A DNA stretch of 45,167 nucleotides from Rhodoferax sp. (lineage in GTDB: Bacteria > Pseudomonadota > Gammaproteobacteria > Burkholderiales > Burkholderiaceae_C): the NCBI GenBank assembly GCA_031291295.1, contig JARLJI010000108.1, positions 1-45,167 on the forward strand, in the 5' to 3' direction. Below are positions 8,262 to 16,989 of this stretch, one piece after another. The notes under the pieces were generated by a model, which did not search any database, was not told the origin of the DNA, and saw only the letters and a list, made by a program, of their open reading frames with translations. A program made the translations under genes and the position numbers. Within the stretch, counting starts at the first letter, position 1; every line of letters starts with the position of its first letter.

Positions 8262-9158
8262 ATGCTTGACTACTCTGCTCTATCTGCCTTGGCTGCCGTG
8301 GTTCGGGAGGGCAGCTTCGAGCGGGCAGCCCGCGCCCTCCATGTGACGCCATCGGCAATTTCGCAGCGTGTTCGGCTGCTGGAGGAGCGCGTAGGCTGCG
8401 CGCTGGTGGTGCGCGATCAGCCCTGCCGGGCCACGGAAACGGGCCGCCGGCTTTGCCAACACATTGACCGTGTGCGGCTGCTCGAGCAGGAGTTGCAAGG
8501 GGCTGTACCAGCGCTTGCCCCGGAGGGCATGGCACGGGTGGCCCTGCCCATTGCGGTAAATGCCGACAGCCTGGCCACCTGGGTCGCGCCGGCCATCGCC
8601 GCCTTCGCTGCAGAAAGTCCCGTGTTGATGGAGGTGGCGGTGGACGACCAGGACCACACCACGGAGTGGTTGCGCAGCGGCGCAGTGCTGGCCGCCGTAA
8701 CAGCCACAGCCCGTCCTGCCGCTGGCTGCAACAGCCGTCCGCTCGGCTCCATGCGCTACCTGGCGGCCGCCAGCCCAGCTTTCATCCAGCGCCATTTCGG
8801 CGATGGCGTCGGCGCTGGCAGCCTGGCGCTGGTGCCCAGCCTGATGTTCAACACCAAAGATGAGCTGCAGGCGCGATGGGTGCGGCGTTTGTGCCATCGG
8901 CACGTGGAGCTTCCCCGGCACACGTTGCCTTCGTCCCACGCCTTTGTAACCGCAGCATTGGCTGGCATGGGCTGGGGCTTGCATCCGGAGGCACTGATCG
9001 CCCCTCATCTTGAGGACGGCTCATTGGTCGAGCTGGTGCCGAACACCCCGCTTGATGTACCGCTTCACTGGCAACACGCACGCGCAGCGTCAGGGTTACT
9101 CGAAGGTTTGAATCGCGAGGTTCTCGCCGCCGCCCACGCCGCGCTGTTACCGCCCTGA
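8262..9158 (+). CDS. argP: LysR-family regulator of the ArgP/LysG type
   Basis: 298-aa regulator. The N-terminal winged helix reads MLDYSALSALAAVVREGSFE then RAARALHVTPSAISQRVRLL, the exact style of ArgP (IciA) and LysG. The C-terminal part is a periplasmic-binding-like effector domain. These proteins sense lysine or arginine and switch on the divergent LysE/ArgO exporter. The ATG at 8262 matches the normal family N-terminus; an in-frame ATG at 8214 adds 16 residues and lies in the promoter region. No strong ribosome site is visible for either start, so the message may be nearly leaderless. Confidence 0.88.
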   Translation: MLDYSALSALAAVVREGSFERAARALHVTPSAISQRVRLLEERVGCALVVRDQPCRATETGRRLCQHIDRVRLLEQELQGAVPALAPEGMARVALPIAVNADSLATWVAPAIAAFAAESPVLMEVAVDDQDHTTEWLRSGAVLAAVTATARPAAGCNSRPLGSMRYLAAASPAFIQRHFGDGVGAGSLALVPSLMFNTKDELQARWVRRLCHRHVELPRHTLPSSHAFVTAALAGMGWGLHPEALIAPHLEDGSLVELVPNTPLDVPLHWQHARAASGLLEGLNREVLAAAHAALLPP

Positions 9159-9403
9159 GTGGCGCCGGGTCAAATGCGCGCTATCTGATTCGAATGCACG
9201 CCTGCTTTTGGCTTAACTCCGCCGAATTGCAGGCGCGCTGTGCTGGTCCGCAATTGAGCTGATTGACCTGCACCACTGGACGACTGAACTGTGCTCATCC
9301 GAGCTGACAGGGTTGAGCGCAAGCCGTAACCCTTCAACTTGGTCTAACCAGACATCACATCCGCCCTTCAGAACACCTCTGCAGCGAATTTTCAGACAGG
9401 TTC

Positions 9404-10609
9404 TCAGAACTTGTGGCGAATCCCTGCGGCGACACCGAGCATATTGCTTTGACCGCTGGCAAGTGTGTAGCTATTGCCAAGGGAAAGGCTGTTCGCGTAG
9501 GCGATCATCGCGGAATCCAGCCCCAGGCCCGCGTTCTTTGCATATGCCGTGGTCAAGTAGACATCAGTCCGCTTGGAGAGGGCGTAGTCGGCAATGAAAG
9601 CAACTTGCCATGGGTTCGGGGTCGATGCGTTCGCGAAAAAGCGCTTGACGTGGTCATAGTTGTATTCGAGCGTCAGGCCAAGCGCCGGCGTCACCTGGTA
9701 GTTGGCGCCGATCCAGTAGAGGTCGTCGCGCTCAAGCAGGCTGCCATTCTGGTCCTTGTTCTGCCCCCAGCGGTAGCCGCCCATGATCTTTGCCTGACCA
9801 ACCGCATAGCTTCCCGCGATCGTCGCCTTCTTGAAATTTCCGCTCCCGAGGACAGCCGCGTTCAAGGGGTTCGACACAGTGGGATTGAACTGGTCGTAAG
9901 CCACAGCCACGCCGACGGGGCCGGAAATGTAGGTCAAAGCCGCACCATAGGCGGTATCGCGACGGAACTGGCCCGGGACTTCACCGTTACCACCCAGAAG
10001 GGGACCATTGGCCACCGTCGTCGGCAATGCCAGGCCGGTACCGAAGGACCAATGTGCCAGTGCGGTGACCGGGCCGAAGCGACCGGTGTACTTGATGGTA
10101 TTGTCCTCGCGGAAGTTCGCGCCTGTCAGCATCACGATCGGCTCATACTGCGTGGCAAAAGCTGCGGGTACAAAGTTTGCGAGGCCCTCGAACATCGACG
10201 TGTACTGACGGCCAAAAGTCAGTTGGCCGAGCTGCGAGCTTTGCATGCCCACATAGGCTTGGCGACCGAACAGGCGGCCGCCCTGCTGCGACGTGCCGGC
10301 ATCCAGGTTAAAGCCGCTTTCCAAGACAAAAATGGAATTCAGCCCGTTGCCGAGATCTTCCACGCCGCGCAAGCCCCAACGCGATCCAGACAGGCCGCCA
10401 GAGTCCATTCGGTAGACATTGTTTGACGGGCCCGCATTGAACTTGTTGGCTGCATTGGGCACGGCGCCGACATGGCTAGCAAACTCGACGTTCATATCCG
10501 CTACGCCATAAAGCGTCACGCTGCTCTGTGCGTGTGCGCCGCCGGTGCAGATTGCGCCCGCAGCGATGAGTGCACCATGAATCTTGCTCCGCTTGCTGAA
10601 TGATCCCAT
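9404..10609 (-). CDS. Outer-membrane general porin (Burkholderiales Porin_4 type)
   Basis: A 401-aa trimeric beta-barrel porin. The signal peptide ends near residue 27 (GGAHA then QSSVTLYGVADMN, the standard opening of OmpC-like Burkholderiales porins). PEFF-type loop features are absent, but GGLSGSRWGLRGVEDLGNG and FGRQAYVGMQ are typical. The last residue is Phe (IRHKF), the sorting signal for outer-membrane assembly. AAAGGAG precedes the ATG. The promoter carries a TGTCGACA palindrome over its -35 region, shared with two other units, so it is probably under the GntR/FCD regulator encoded just upstream and may admit the substrate of the catabolic region. Confidence 0.92.
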   Translation of the reverse strand: MGSFSKRSKIHGALIAAGAICTGGAHAQSSVTLYGVADMNVEFASHVGAVPNAANKFNAGPSNNVYRMDSGGLSGSRWGLRGVEDLGNGLNSIFVLESGFNLDAGTSQQGGRLFGRQAYVGMQSSQLGQLTFGRQYTSMFEGLANFVPAAFATQYEPIVMLTGANFREDNTIKYTGRFGPVTALAHWSFGTGLALPTTVANGPLLGGNGEVPGQFRRDTAYGAALTYISGPVGVAVAYDQFNPTVSNPLNAAVLGSGNFKKATIAGSYAVGQAKIMGGYRWGQNKDQNGSLLERDDLYWIGANYQVTPALGLTLEYNYDHVKRFFANASTPNPWQVAFIADYALSKRTDVYLTTAYAKNAGLGLDSAMIAYANSLSLGNSYTLASGQSNMLGVAAGIRHKF

Positions 10610-10696
10610 TGTCTCTTCTCCTTTGGCTTATTTTTGCGCTCCTGGCGTCCTCTTTCCTTACCGATCAGCGCCCTATTCCAGTCTCGTGTGCAGGCA

Positions 10697-10732
10697 ATCA
10701 TATCAGCCAAAAATATTTCTTGTCGACATAAA
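10697..10732 (-). promoter_or_regulatory. Porin promoter with GntR-type operator
   Basis: On the minus strand a -35-like TCGACA (10721-10726) and -10 TATGAT (10697-10702) are 18 bp apart. The palindrome TGTCGACA (10721-10728), flanked by A/T-rich arms, covers the -35, so bound protein would block polymerase. The same architecture occurs at 12611-12642 and 26456-26490. Confidence 0.6.
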
Positions 10733-10739
10733 TAACTTA

Positions 10740-11151
10740 GACTGAAATGCGCTGAACGGCGCGAGCGCGCGCGGCTGGCCCTCGCGCTGCTCTGGGGCGA
10801 CCCGGCGGTCATTGCCATGCTTGATCATTGGGAGATCGCTCTGAAGTGGCGCGCATCGGCAGGTGCTTTGGCTCGTTCTCCCGCGTGCGCAGCAGGTGTT
10901 TCAGCAGCCGGTCTTGCCGGCGCCGAGGGGGCCGTGCCGTTCTGGGGAAGTCGATTCTGGCAAAGCCCAGTTCGGCACGCTGCGGCTCTTGAGACTAGGC
11001 TAACCCGCGCCGACGTCTCCCGGCGGGACGGCCGCAGCCTCACGGGAGCCATGCTCGCGAGCAGATATCGCGGCCTTCGCTGGCCGCCTGCCGACAGGGA
11101 GGAAACTGGAGCGCCATGGCGGGCAGTCTTGCCCGCGCTGGCTTAGAAGGC
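10740..11151. other. Gap between porin and GntR genes, no confident gene
   Basis: The plus strand has an open frame running through about 10742-11146. It begins protein-like (ERRERARLALALLWGDPAVI, then AMLDHWE), but it has no ribosome site and no start before 10817, and I cannot place it in a family. It may be a decayed gene fragment. Nothing else was recognised here. Confidence 0.3.
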
Positions 11152-11955
11152 CTACGCCGACACAGCGCTGCGGCCGGCAGCGGCGCCCTTGCCTTTCTGG
11201 ACGCCGGATGACAGGGCACGGACGGCAGCTTCGCGGGAATTTCCGATGCGCTTGTGCGCGGTCTGCAAGACCGCGTCGATGTCCCGCTTGATCACAGCGC
11301 GCTGCAGAGCACGCCAGGTCTTGAAGGAATTCTCCAGCGAGCCGGGATGGGATGCGAGCCCCAGCCGCACATAGCGCAGGACCCGCAGCGAGATAGAGTT
11401 CAGCACCTCCCCTACCAGCCGGTTGCTGGACAGATCTGCCATGGCCATGTTTGCCAGGAAAGTCACGCTGATATAAGCGTCCACCGATTCCTCTGCGGCC
11501 TTGCTGAACTGCGGAATGAACTGCTCGAACAACGCTTCCAGCGCGTCCGCGCGCTCTTCCATCAACTGCCTGAGCAGGATCTCGAACAGCGCGTCCCGCA
11601 CGACGTAGATATCCCGCAAGTCCTGGGCATTGGGCTCGGTGACGATGGCGCCGCGCCGGGGACGGAACTCAATCAAACGCTCCCGCTCCAGGATGCGCAA
11701 GGCCTCGCGCACAGGAGCGCGGCTGACCGCCAGGACCTCGCTGATGTCTTTCTCCAGCAAGCGCTGGCCTGCGTGGATCACGTCGATCGTAATCAGGCCC
11801 GCCAGCCGTACCGCGATCTGGTCGGCTACCGATGCGGACCAGTCGCGTCCATGCATAAGCGCCTGCTCGACAGCCAGCGTGACCGGATTCTGCGGTGTTT
11901 GCGGAGCAAGCAGCGACTGCAATTCCGGCGTGTTGGTAGTCTTGAGCCTGCCCAT
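11152..11955 (-). CDS. GntR-family regulator, FCD (FadR/VanR) subfamily
   Basis: 267-aa DNA-binding protein. The N-terminal winged helix contains DVIHAGQRLLEKDISEVLAV then SRAPVREALRILERERLIEF, the classic GntR signature, and EFRPRRGAIVTEP. The C-terminal helical FCD domain follows (YVVRDALFEILLR, with later His/Asn ligand-type residues) and normally binds a small organic acid, often with a metal. The ATG at 11955 is preceded by AAGGA; an in-frame ATG at 12033 lacks one. Such proteins mostly repress and bind short palindromes of the TNGTNNACNA kind, which fits the TGTCGACA sites in three nearby promoters. No such site was seen before its own gene. Confidence 0.9.
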   Translation of the reverse strand: MGRLKTTNTPELQSLLAPQTPQNPVTLAVEQALMHGRDWSASVADQIAVRLAGLITIDVIHAGQRLLEKDISEVLAVSRAPVREALRILERERLIEFRPRRGAIVTEPNAQDLRDIYVVRDALFEILLRQLMEERADALEALFEQFIPQFSKAAEESVDAYISVTFLANMAMADLSSNRLVGEVLNSISLRVLRYVRLGLASHPGSLENSFKTWRALQRAVIKRDIDAVLQTAHKRIGNSREAAVRALSSGVQKGKGAAAGRSAVSA

Positions 11956-12120
11956 GAATGGTAAGTCCTTCCGATGATTGGGGAACGGGTCGGGTGCCGC
12001 CCTTGGTCGGCACCGCACCTCTTGCAGCGCCAAGATCTTACCTTACGTGGCGATTCGGACAGATTGCGGATACTGGCGGAGCCAACTGGGCCGTTGACCC
12101 ACGCAGTCGCATGCCTCCCC

Positions 12121-12161
12121 AAAGAACAAGGGCCTGCACAGGACGACGTCCTTGCAGGCCC
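12121..12161 (-). terminator. Rho-independent terminator after the 67-aa gene
   Basis: A 9-bp stem GGGCCTGCA / TGCAGGCCC encloses a second 5-bp stem AGGAC/GTCCT with a GAC loop (12130-12161). On the minus strand it is followed by TTGTTCTTT. It lies about 125 bp past the stop of the small gene at 12285 and closes that transcript before the GntR gene. Confidence 0.7.
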
Positions 12162-12284
12162 GCTACAGCCCCCCCCGGACATCGGGCCACCGCTGATACA
12201 TGGTGCCGCACGCCGGTGCAGAGACAGGGGAAGCAGAGCCGGATTATTATCCTTGGATTCAATCCACGGGCTGAACCACAGCGT

Positions 12285-12488
12285 CTACTCGTCGGATCCG
12301 GGAAGCGCATCGATGTTCAGGTATTTGCGCACGATGTACCCGTCATTTTCCCACGCAATCAGATCGGTCAAGAGCATCGCTGCCGTGGCATAGGAGAGCC
12401 GCTCGGCGAGCCAGCAAAATCCCATGCAGATCGCCGAGCCCATCCGATGGCGGTACGGACCATGGCCTGCAGACTGATCGTCTTTCAT
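12285..12488 (-). CDS. Small hypothetical protein, 67 aa, separately regulated
   Basis: Starts MKDDQSAGHGPYRHRMGSA and ends KYLNIDALPGSDE. An AGGAGG ribosome site lies before the ATG at 12488. The central stretch AICMGFCWLAERLSYATAAM is moderately hydrophobic and holds two cysteines, but it is too interrupted for a sure membrane helix. The gene has its own promoter overlapped by the GntR-type palindrome (12630-12639) and its own terminator (12130-12161), so it is a complete transcription unit in the same regulon as the porin and Bug receptor. I do not recognise a family. A longer frame to 12587 shares the C-terminus but lacks this ribosome site. Confidence 0.6.
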   Translation of the reverse strand: MKDDQSAGHGPYRHRMGSAICMGFCWLAERLSYATAAMLLTDLIAWENDGYIVRKYLNIDALPGSDE

Positions 12489-12610
12489 TGTGATATCCCT
12501 CCTCGCCCAAGGCTGCGCGCACGGCCCGCCGAACATGGAAGCTTGTCGCCTTGGCATCCAAGCATGCGCGGCTCTTTCCGATTGCACTCCGGGAAGGGCG
12601 CCATGTCTTC

Positions 12611-12642
12611 ATGATACGGCATTTTATTTTTGTCGACAATAT
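12611..12642 (-). promoter_or_regulatory. Promoter with GntR-type operator before the 67-aa gene
   Basis: On the minus strand TTGTCG (-35, 12634-12639) and TATCAT (-10, 12611-12616) are 17 bp apart. The 10-bp palindrome TTGTCGACAA (12630-12639), set in an A/T-rich context, overlaps the -35. It lies 142 bp upstream of the start codon, similar to the porin (about 112) and Bug receptor (about 134) units. Confidence 0.6.
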
Positions 12643-12833
12643 AAAGTGAAAGTCCGCATTGGTTCCACAGAGGGTTCCGCAGAGCCGGTGGGGTCACTGA
12701 AGGTTGCTCGAGGGCCAATTCGCCACGCGCCGCGTGGCTGGCAAGACGGAAGACGTGAAGAATCCGAATCCGGCAAAGAGTGCGTCCGTACATGGCATGG
12801 CCCGACGCGGCTTCCGCTCTGCCAGGGCTATGC

Positions 12834-13862
12834 TCAGGTCGGTGCCGTCTGCCGATGCAATGTGCCGCGTGCTGCCCTGCTCTCCTTGGGGCTGCAGCCA
12901 AATTGCACGTGATACCAGCGCGAGAATCCGCTCGGCGCGGAAAAACCAAGCAGGGTCGCCACCTCCGTCAACGGACGATCGCTCTCGGTGACATGGCGTA
13001 TGGCGAGTTCCGTACGGATGTCGTTAACGATCGACGAGAAGCTCTGCCCCTGTTCCGCCAGCCGGCGCTGGACCGTGCGGCACACCACGCCCAGGTGCTC
13101 CGCAACCTGTTCGATGCTGCAGCGCCCGCTGGGCAACAGCAGCAGGATCATGCGTCGCACATCCTCAAGCATTGTCGCCTGCTGCGACATGGCCGACGCG
13201 TCTATCAGCCGCTGCGCGTAGCGCCCCATGGCCGGATCCGCGGACGGGTTGCGTGCATCGAGATCGGCCTTTGCGCAGATAATGCAGTTGAAGTCATAGT
13301 TGAATTCAACGCAAGGGCCAAAAAACCGCCGGTGCGTACTCAGGTCGCGCGGCGCGGGGTGCTCAAAGCACACACGCCGCGGCTCCCAGTCGGGCCTGTG
13401 GAGCTGACGTATCAACCGCACCATGACCCCAAGCGCCAGCTCAACCCTTTGACGCGTGGGTTGATGTGCGCTGCCAGCCACTACCACCTCGCGAATAATG
13501 ACCAGCCCATCGCACTCTTCGATCGCCAGCGACAGCGCACTGTTGAGCGACGCTTGATAGCGCATCAGCATGTGAAGCGACTCACGCAGCGTCGCCTGGT
13601 CGCGGATCAGCAACCCTACCGCTCCAAGATTGGACAATAGGCGCGACTCGGCCATGCACAGTCCGAAACTCTCGTTTCCCGACATGGTTGCAGACGCCTG
13701 AAGCAGCCTTCCGACACGCTCGACCGGAATCATGATGTCCGGCTCGCACAGTACGCTCGGGCTCAACCCTGCGTCGAAGAGCATCCGCACCGGGTCCAGT
13801 CCGGCAGCTCGAGCGACCTCGCTGTAGTTGGTGAGGGCCGCGGCGCGGACAAGTGACGACAT
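12834..13862 (-). CDS. AraC-family regulator, paralogue 1
   Basis: 342-aa regulator with an arabinose-binding-type N-domain (PF12625) and a C-terminal AraC HTH pair (AEHLGVVCRTVQRRLAEQGQ; EVATLLGFSAPSGFSRWYHV). It starts MSSLVRAAALTNYSEVARAA. It is closely similar in layout to the regulator at 29116 (MTVLVRSASLTKYSGIARAA), sharing GLDP or GIDP, the FGP/FGQ loop and SFS- or TFSGLVN. It diverges from tauD1 exactly as its paralogue diverges from the qor'-tauD2-BKACE2 operon. It is therefore the likely activator of tauD1 and of the shared element at 13903, 16889, 23009, 24612 and 28963. The ATG at 13862 has no strong ribosome site. Confidence 0.85.
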   Translation of the reverse strand: MSSLVRAAALTNYSEVARAAGLDPVRMLFDAGLSPSVLCEPDIMIPVERVGRLLQASATMSGNESFGLCMAESRLLSNLGAVGLLIRDQATLRESLHMLMRYQASLNSALSLAIEECDGLVIIREVVVAGSAHQPTRQRVELALGVMVRLIRQLHRPDWEPRRVCFEHPAPRDLSTHRRFFGPCVEFNYDFNCIICAKADLDARNPSADPAMGRYAQRLIDASAMSQQATMLEDVRRMILLLLPSGRCSIEQVAEHLGVVCRTVQRRLAEQGQSFSSIVNDIRTELAIRHVTESDRPLTEVATLLGFSAPSGFSRWYHVQFGCSPKESRAARGTLHRQTAPT

Positions 13863-13902
13863 TAGAGTACTGAATAGGACATTGACATGGAATGATAAAT
13901 GC

Positions 13903-13920
13903 CTGTCATGTACTGTCAAG
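13903..13920 (+). promoter_or_regulatory. Shared AraC-regulon element before tauD1
   Basis: CTGTCATGTACTGTCAAG lies in the divergent gap between the AraC gene and tauD1, 69 bp before the tauD1 ATG. The 18-mer matches the element before qor' (CTGTCATGGATGGTCAAG) at 14 of 18 positions. Upstream, TGACAT (13893-13898) faces it as a possible inverted half-site. This copy lacks the downstream part of the element seen at the MFS, qor and BKACE1 promoters. Confidence 0.5.
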
Positions 13921-13988
13921 CGGGAGATACCCGCGACATCCAGACTCGCAATGATCGATCGGCCTAACCGACAATCGGAGACACGTAT

Positions 13989-14900
13989 ATGATTCAACAC
14001 CTCAAGGCGGCACCCGCAGTGGTCCGCGTAACCTCGCTGGGCAACTCGATCCGGGTCGAGCCCATTACCTGCACGATCGGTGCGGAACTCAGCAACGTCA
14101 ACCTGGGCGCGGCTGCCGAGGACGACCAACAGATGGCGGAAATTCGGGCGCTGCTCCTGAAGCATCGCGTGATTTTCTTCCGCGACCAGGACATCACGCG
14201 CGCGCAGCACGTGGCCTTTGCGCGCCGCTTCGGTGAGCTGGAGGACCATCCGGTGGTAGGCAGCCATCCCGATTACCCAGGACTGGTTCAGATCTATAAG
14301 ACCCCGGACAGCCCACCCGAACGCAACGAGAATTCCTGGCATACCGATGCCACCTGGCGCGAAAAACCTCCGATGGGCTGCGTGCTGCGCTGCGTCGAAT
14401 GCCCGCCTGTGGGCGGTGACACGATGTGGGTCAACATGGTCGAGGCTTACAACCAGTTGCCCGAGGAGATCAAGACGAAGATCGCCACATTGCGCGCGCG
14501 CCACAGCATCGAGGCGAGCTTCGGTGCCGCGATGCCGATCGAAAAGCGTCTTGCACTGAAGGCTCAGTACCCGGACGCCGAACACCCGGTTGTGCGCATC
14601 CATCCCGAAACCGGGGAGAAAGTGCTGTTCGTCAATGGGAGCTTTACGACGCACTTCACCAATTTCAATGTGCCGGCCAACGTCCGCTTCGGGCTGGACA
14701 AGGCGCCGGGTGCCGGCAATTTGCTTAGCTACCTGGTCAGCCAGGCCAACATCCCCGAATACCAAGTGCGTTTTCGTTGGAAGAAGAACAGCGTTGCGTT
14801 CTGGGACAACCGTTCAACCCAGCACTACGCAGTGATGGATTATCCACCGTGCCACCGAAAGATGGAACGTACCGCCATCATCGGTGACGCGCCTTACTGA
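13989..14900 (+). CDS. TauD/TfdA-family Fe(II)/2-oxoglutarate dioxygenase, copy 1
   Basis: A 303-aa cytoplasmic oxygenase that couples 2-oxoglutarate decarboxylation (to succinate and CO2) with hydroxylation of an organic substrate. Iron ligands are visible: His118 and Asp120 in NSWHTDATW, and His279 in STQHYAVMDY; Arg290/Arg294 near the C-terminus should bind the 2-oxoglutarate carboxylate. CGGAG precedes the ATG. It is followed 9 bp later by a serine hydrolase in the same operon. A close paralogue lies at 27711-28553, sharing long stretches such as HVAFARRFGELEDHPV and MGCVLRC-ECPPVGGDT. Taurine, 2,4-D and alkyl-sulfate enzymes belong to this superfamily, so the substrate is open. Confidence 0.9.
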   Translation: MIQHLKAAPAVVRVTSLGNSIRVEPITCTIGAELSNVNLGAAAEDDQQMAEIRALLLKHRVIFFRDQDITRAQHVAFARRFGELEDHPVVGSHPDYPGLVQIYKTPDSPPERNENSWHTDATWREKPPMGCVLRCVECPPVGGDTMWVNMVEAYNQLPEEIKTKIATLRARHSIEASFGAAMPIEKRLALKAQYPDAEHPVVRIHPETGEKVLFVNGSFTTHFTNFNVPANVRFGLDKAPGAGNLLSYLVSQANIPEYQVRFRWKKNSVAFWDNRSTQHYAVMDYPPCHRKMERTAIIGDAPY

Positions 14901-14909
14901 AACATCGAC

Positions 14910-15470
14910 ATGACTCCTACGGCACCGACCGTTCTCATCGTCCCTGGCCTGCGCGACCATGTGCCGGAACACTGGCAAACCCTGCTGGCGGCAACGCTGC
15001 CTCGCGTCGTCAGCGTCGCTCCGCTTGAGCAAGACAAGCTGAGTTGCGCTGCCCGCGTCGACGCGATCGAGCGCGCTTTGGCCACCATTGAGGGGCCGGT
15101 GATCATCGTGGCGCACAGCGCAGGCGCGATGATGGTCGCCCATTGGGCCACCCGAGGCCCCGCACGCGAGATCCTTGGCGCGCTGCTCGCAGCGCCTGCG
15201 GACCTTGAAACGTCCATGCCGGCAGGCTATCCGACGCTCGGCACCCTGAGCGACCACGGCTGGCTGCCGATCCCTCGCGGCACATTGCCCTTTCCGAGCA
15301 TCGTTGCGGCAAGCAGCAACGATCCCCTGACCCATCTCGATCGCGCCCGTGGCCTGGCGAAGGCGTGGGGCAGCCGCTTTGTGGAACTCGGCGAGGTCGG
15401 GCATTTGAATCCCGCCTCGGGCTATGGCGAGTGGCCGCAAGCCAAAGAGTTCATTCACGAACTCTCGTGA
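14910..15470 (+). CDS. RBBP9/YdeN-type alpha/beta serine hydrolase
   Basis: A 186-aa small hydrolase. It opens VLIVPGLRDHVPEHWQTLL, the usual start of the RBBP9/YdeN (PF06821) family. The nucleophile is in VAHSAGA, the acid in SSNDP and the histidine in VGHLNPASGYGEW. It has no signal peptide. It follows tauD1 by 9 bp and is surely co-transcribed, so it may hydrolyse an ester or unstable product made by the dioxygenase. The native substrate of this family is mostly unknown. Confidence 0.85.
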   Translation: MTPTAPTVLIVPGLRDHVPEHWQTLLAATLPRVVSVAPLEQDKLSCAARVDAIERALATIEGPVIIVAHSAGAMMVAHWATRGPAREILGALLAAPADLETSMPAGYPTLGTLSDHGWLPIPRGTLPFPSIVAASSNDPLTHLDRARGLAKAWGSRFVELGEVGHLNPASGYGEWPQAKEFIHELS

Positions 15471-15690
15471 CCAAACCCACGGCGGAGTGCCGCCGACCGG
15501 GAAAGAAGGAGCGGGCCCGCGGGATTTGAAGATGGCGGCGCCCGCTATAAACGATCAGCCAGACTCGACGACCGCGATCCGTATCCGTAACTGACGGACG
15601 AGCCAGATCGAGGATGCCGCATACACCGACCAATGACTGCGCAAAGGCCATTCGAACTGCAATGGCGAGTTTGCGCAGCATAGTCGCTTA

Positions 15691-16686
15691 TTAATCCGGC
15701 TGGTAGTTAATGGACTTCAGCAGCGCGGCCTGTTGCTGGTATGCCTGCTTCAGGTCCGCCATCAACTCTTCCGGCGTAGCGGCGCCCCCCTGCTCCATCC
15801 CCATGTCCTTGACGTGGTTCTGCACCGCCGGTTGCTTGAAATACGCCAGTGTTATCTCGCGGATTTTCTCCTGGACTGCCGGAGCGACATCCGGGCGGGA
15901 CCACACTGCGAACCACCCGGCTTGCGCCAGTTGCGGGTAACCGAGCTCCTTGAAAGTCGGTACATCCGGCAATTCGGCAATCCGGGTCGGATAGTTCAAC
16001 GCAATCGCTTTGATCTTTCCCGCTTTTATCAGCGGCAAAGAGGTGGTCACCCCATCGAACATCAGGGGCACATGGCCACCCATCAGGTCGTTCAGCGCCG
16101 GAGGAGAGCCTTTGTAGCCCACATGCCGCATTGGCACATGCGTGAGCTGCCCCAGCAGTATGCCGGAGGTGTGGCCCTTCAATCCTGTAGCGTAGGAAGC
16201 GAAAACAAGGCCGTCCTTTTGCGACTTGCCATAGTCCACCAACTGCTTCAGGTTCAAGATGGGCACATCCTTGTTGGCAACCAGCACCAGCCCCGTGCGA
16301 CTGATCTGGGCCAGGGGCTTCAGGTCCGTAAAAGGCTTGTAGTGGACCTTGTAGGCCAACGGCGCTTCGCTCACGACACCGCCCTGGATAACCAGGAAGG
16401 TATAGCCATCCTTGCCGTTGGACTGCAAATCGCTGATCGCCAGCGCACCGGCAGCACCCGCCTTGTTTTCTACGATGACGGGCTTGCTCAATTTTTGCTG
16501 CAGGCCTTGCGCAAGCAGCCGAGCCAACGCGTCCGCACTGCCGCCGGCAGGCCCCGCCACCACCAGACGGATCGGCTTGCTGGGCCAAGCCTCCTGGGCC
16601 TGGGCCACGGACATGCCCCCGGCGACACCAACACCGATTACCAAGGCGCAACCGCGCCACCCCAAGTGATTGGCCTGCTTCTTCAT
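15691..16686 (-). CDS. Bug-family (TTT) periplasmic substrate-binding receptor 1
   Basis: 331-aa protein with a Sec signal peptide (about residues 1-30, ending AQAQ) followed by EAWPSKPIRLVVAGPAGGSA, the classic Bug opening, and KAGAAGALA, which lines the carboxylate pocket. Bug proteins bind mono-, di- or tricarboxylates or aromatic acids for tripartite tricarboxylate transporters. No TctA or TctB membrane gene is nearby, so it is an orphan receptor, as is common in Burkholderiales. The ATG at 16686 has AGGGG upstream. It diverges from the MFS gene at 16990 and may share control with it. Confidence 0.9.
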   Translation of the reverse strand: MKKQANHLGWRGCALVIGVGVAGGMSVAQAQEAWPSKPIRLVVAGPAGGSADALARLLAQGLQQKLSKPVIVENKAGAAGALAISDLQSNGKDGYTFLVIQGGVVSEAPLAYKVHYKPFTDLKPLAQISRTGLVLVANKDVPILNLKQLVDYGKSQKDGLVFASYATGLKGHTSGILLGQLTHVPMRHVGYKGSPPALNDLMGGHVPLMFDGVTTSLPLIKAGKIKAIALNYPTRIAELPDVPTFKELGYPQLAQAGWFAVWSRPDVAPAVQEKIREITLAYFKQPAVQNHVKDMGMEQGGAATPEELMADLKQAYQQQAALLKSINYQPD

Positions 16687-16888
16687 GTCTACCCCTTTTG
16701 ATTTCGATTGCGATGCTTTTGCGTGTTTAGAAAGGCTTGTTCGTCTATTCTCGGACCGCACCGGGCCAACCGGCTTGACCGTTCACGACAAGTTATTACC
16801 AACTCGCGCAAGCAAAGGGAAAACCCTGCTCAGATCTCCAGAGCGTGCAGGCGGGCCCCGACCAGGGCTCCGCTGCGCCTGCGGATGA

Positions 16889-16960
16889 CTGTCATAAATT
16901 GCCAAGTTCAAGGCATGCAAGGTAAAGCGGGAAGTAGCGCCAGCCTAGATGATCCGATGC
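16889..16960 (+). promoter_or_regulatory. Shared AraC-regulon element before the MFS gene (long form)
   Basis: It begins CTGTCATAAATTGCCAAG (16889-16906), continues GTTCAAGGCATGCAAG, then GGTAAAGCGGGAAGTAGCG, and ends in AGATGATC. Nearly the same series in the same order and spacing occurs before qor and BKACE1. It lies about 30-100 bp before the MFS start, where an activator site and core promoter would be. Confidence 0.6.
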
Positions 16961-16989
16961 AAGAAGTCATAAGGAGACAAAAATTGAAC

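Noticed and set aside
12834..14765. A 643-codon minus-strand frame joining the AraC gene to antisense of tauD1
   Set aside because: The part beyond 13862 is the antisense shadow of tauD1; only the AraC part is real.
15479..15496. CGGCGG-AGTG-CCGCCG hairpin after the serine hydrolase
   Set aside because: No T tract follows, so intrinsic termination is not supported.
15451..15681. A 76-codon minus-strand frame just downstream of Bug receptor 1 (MLRKLAIAVRMAFAQSLVGV)
   Set aside because: No ribosome site, no recognised family, and it overlaps the end of the serine hydrolase gene; probably chance.
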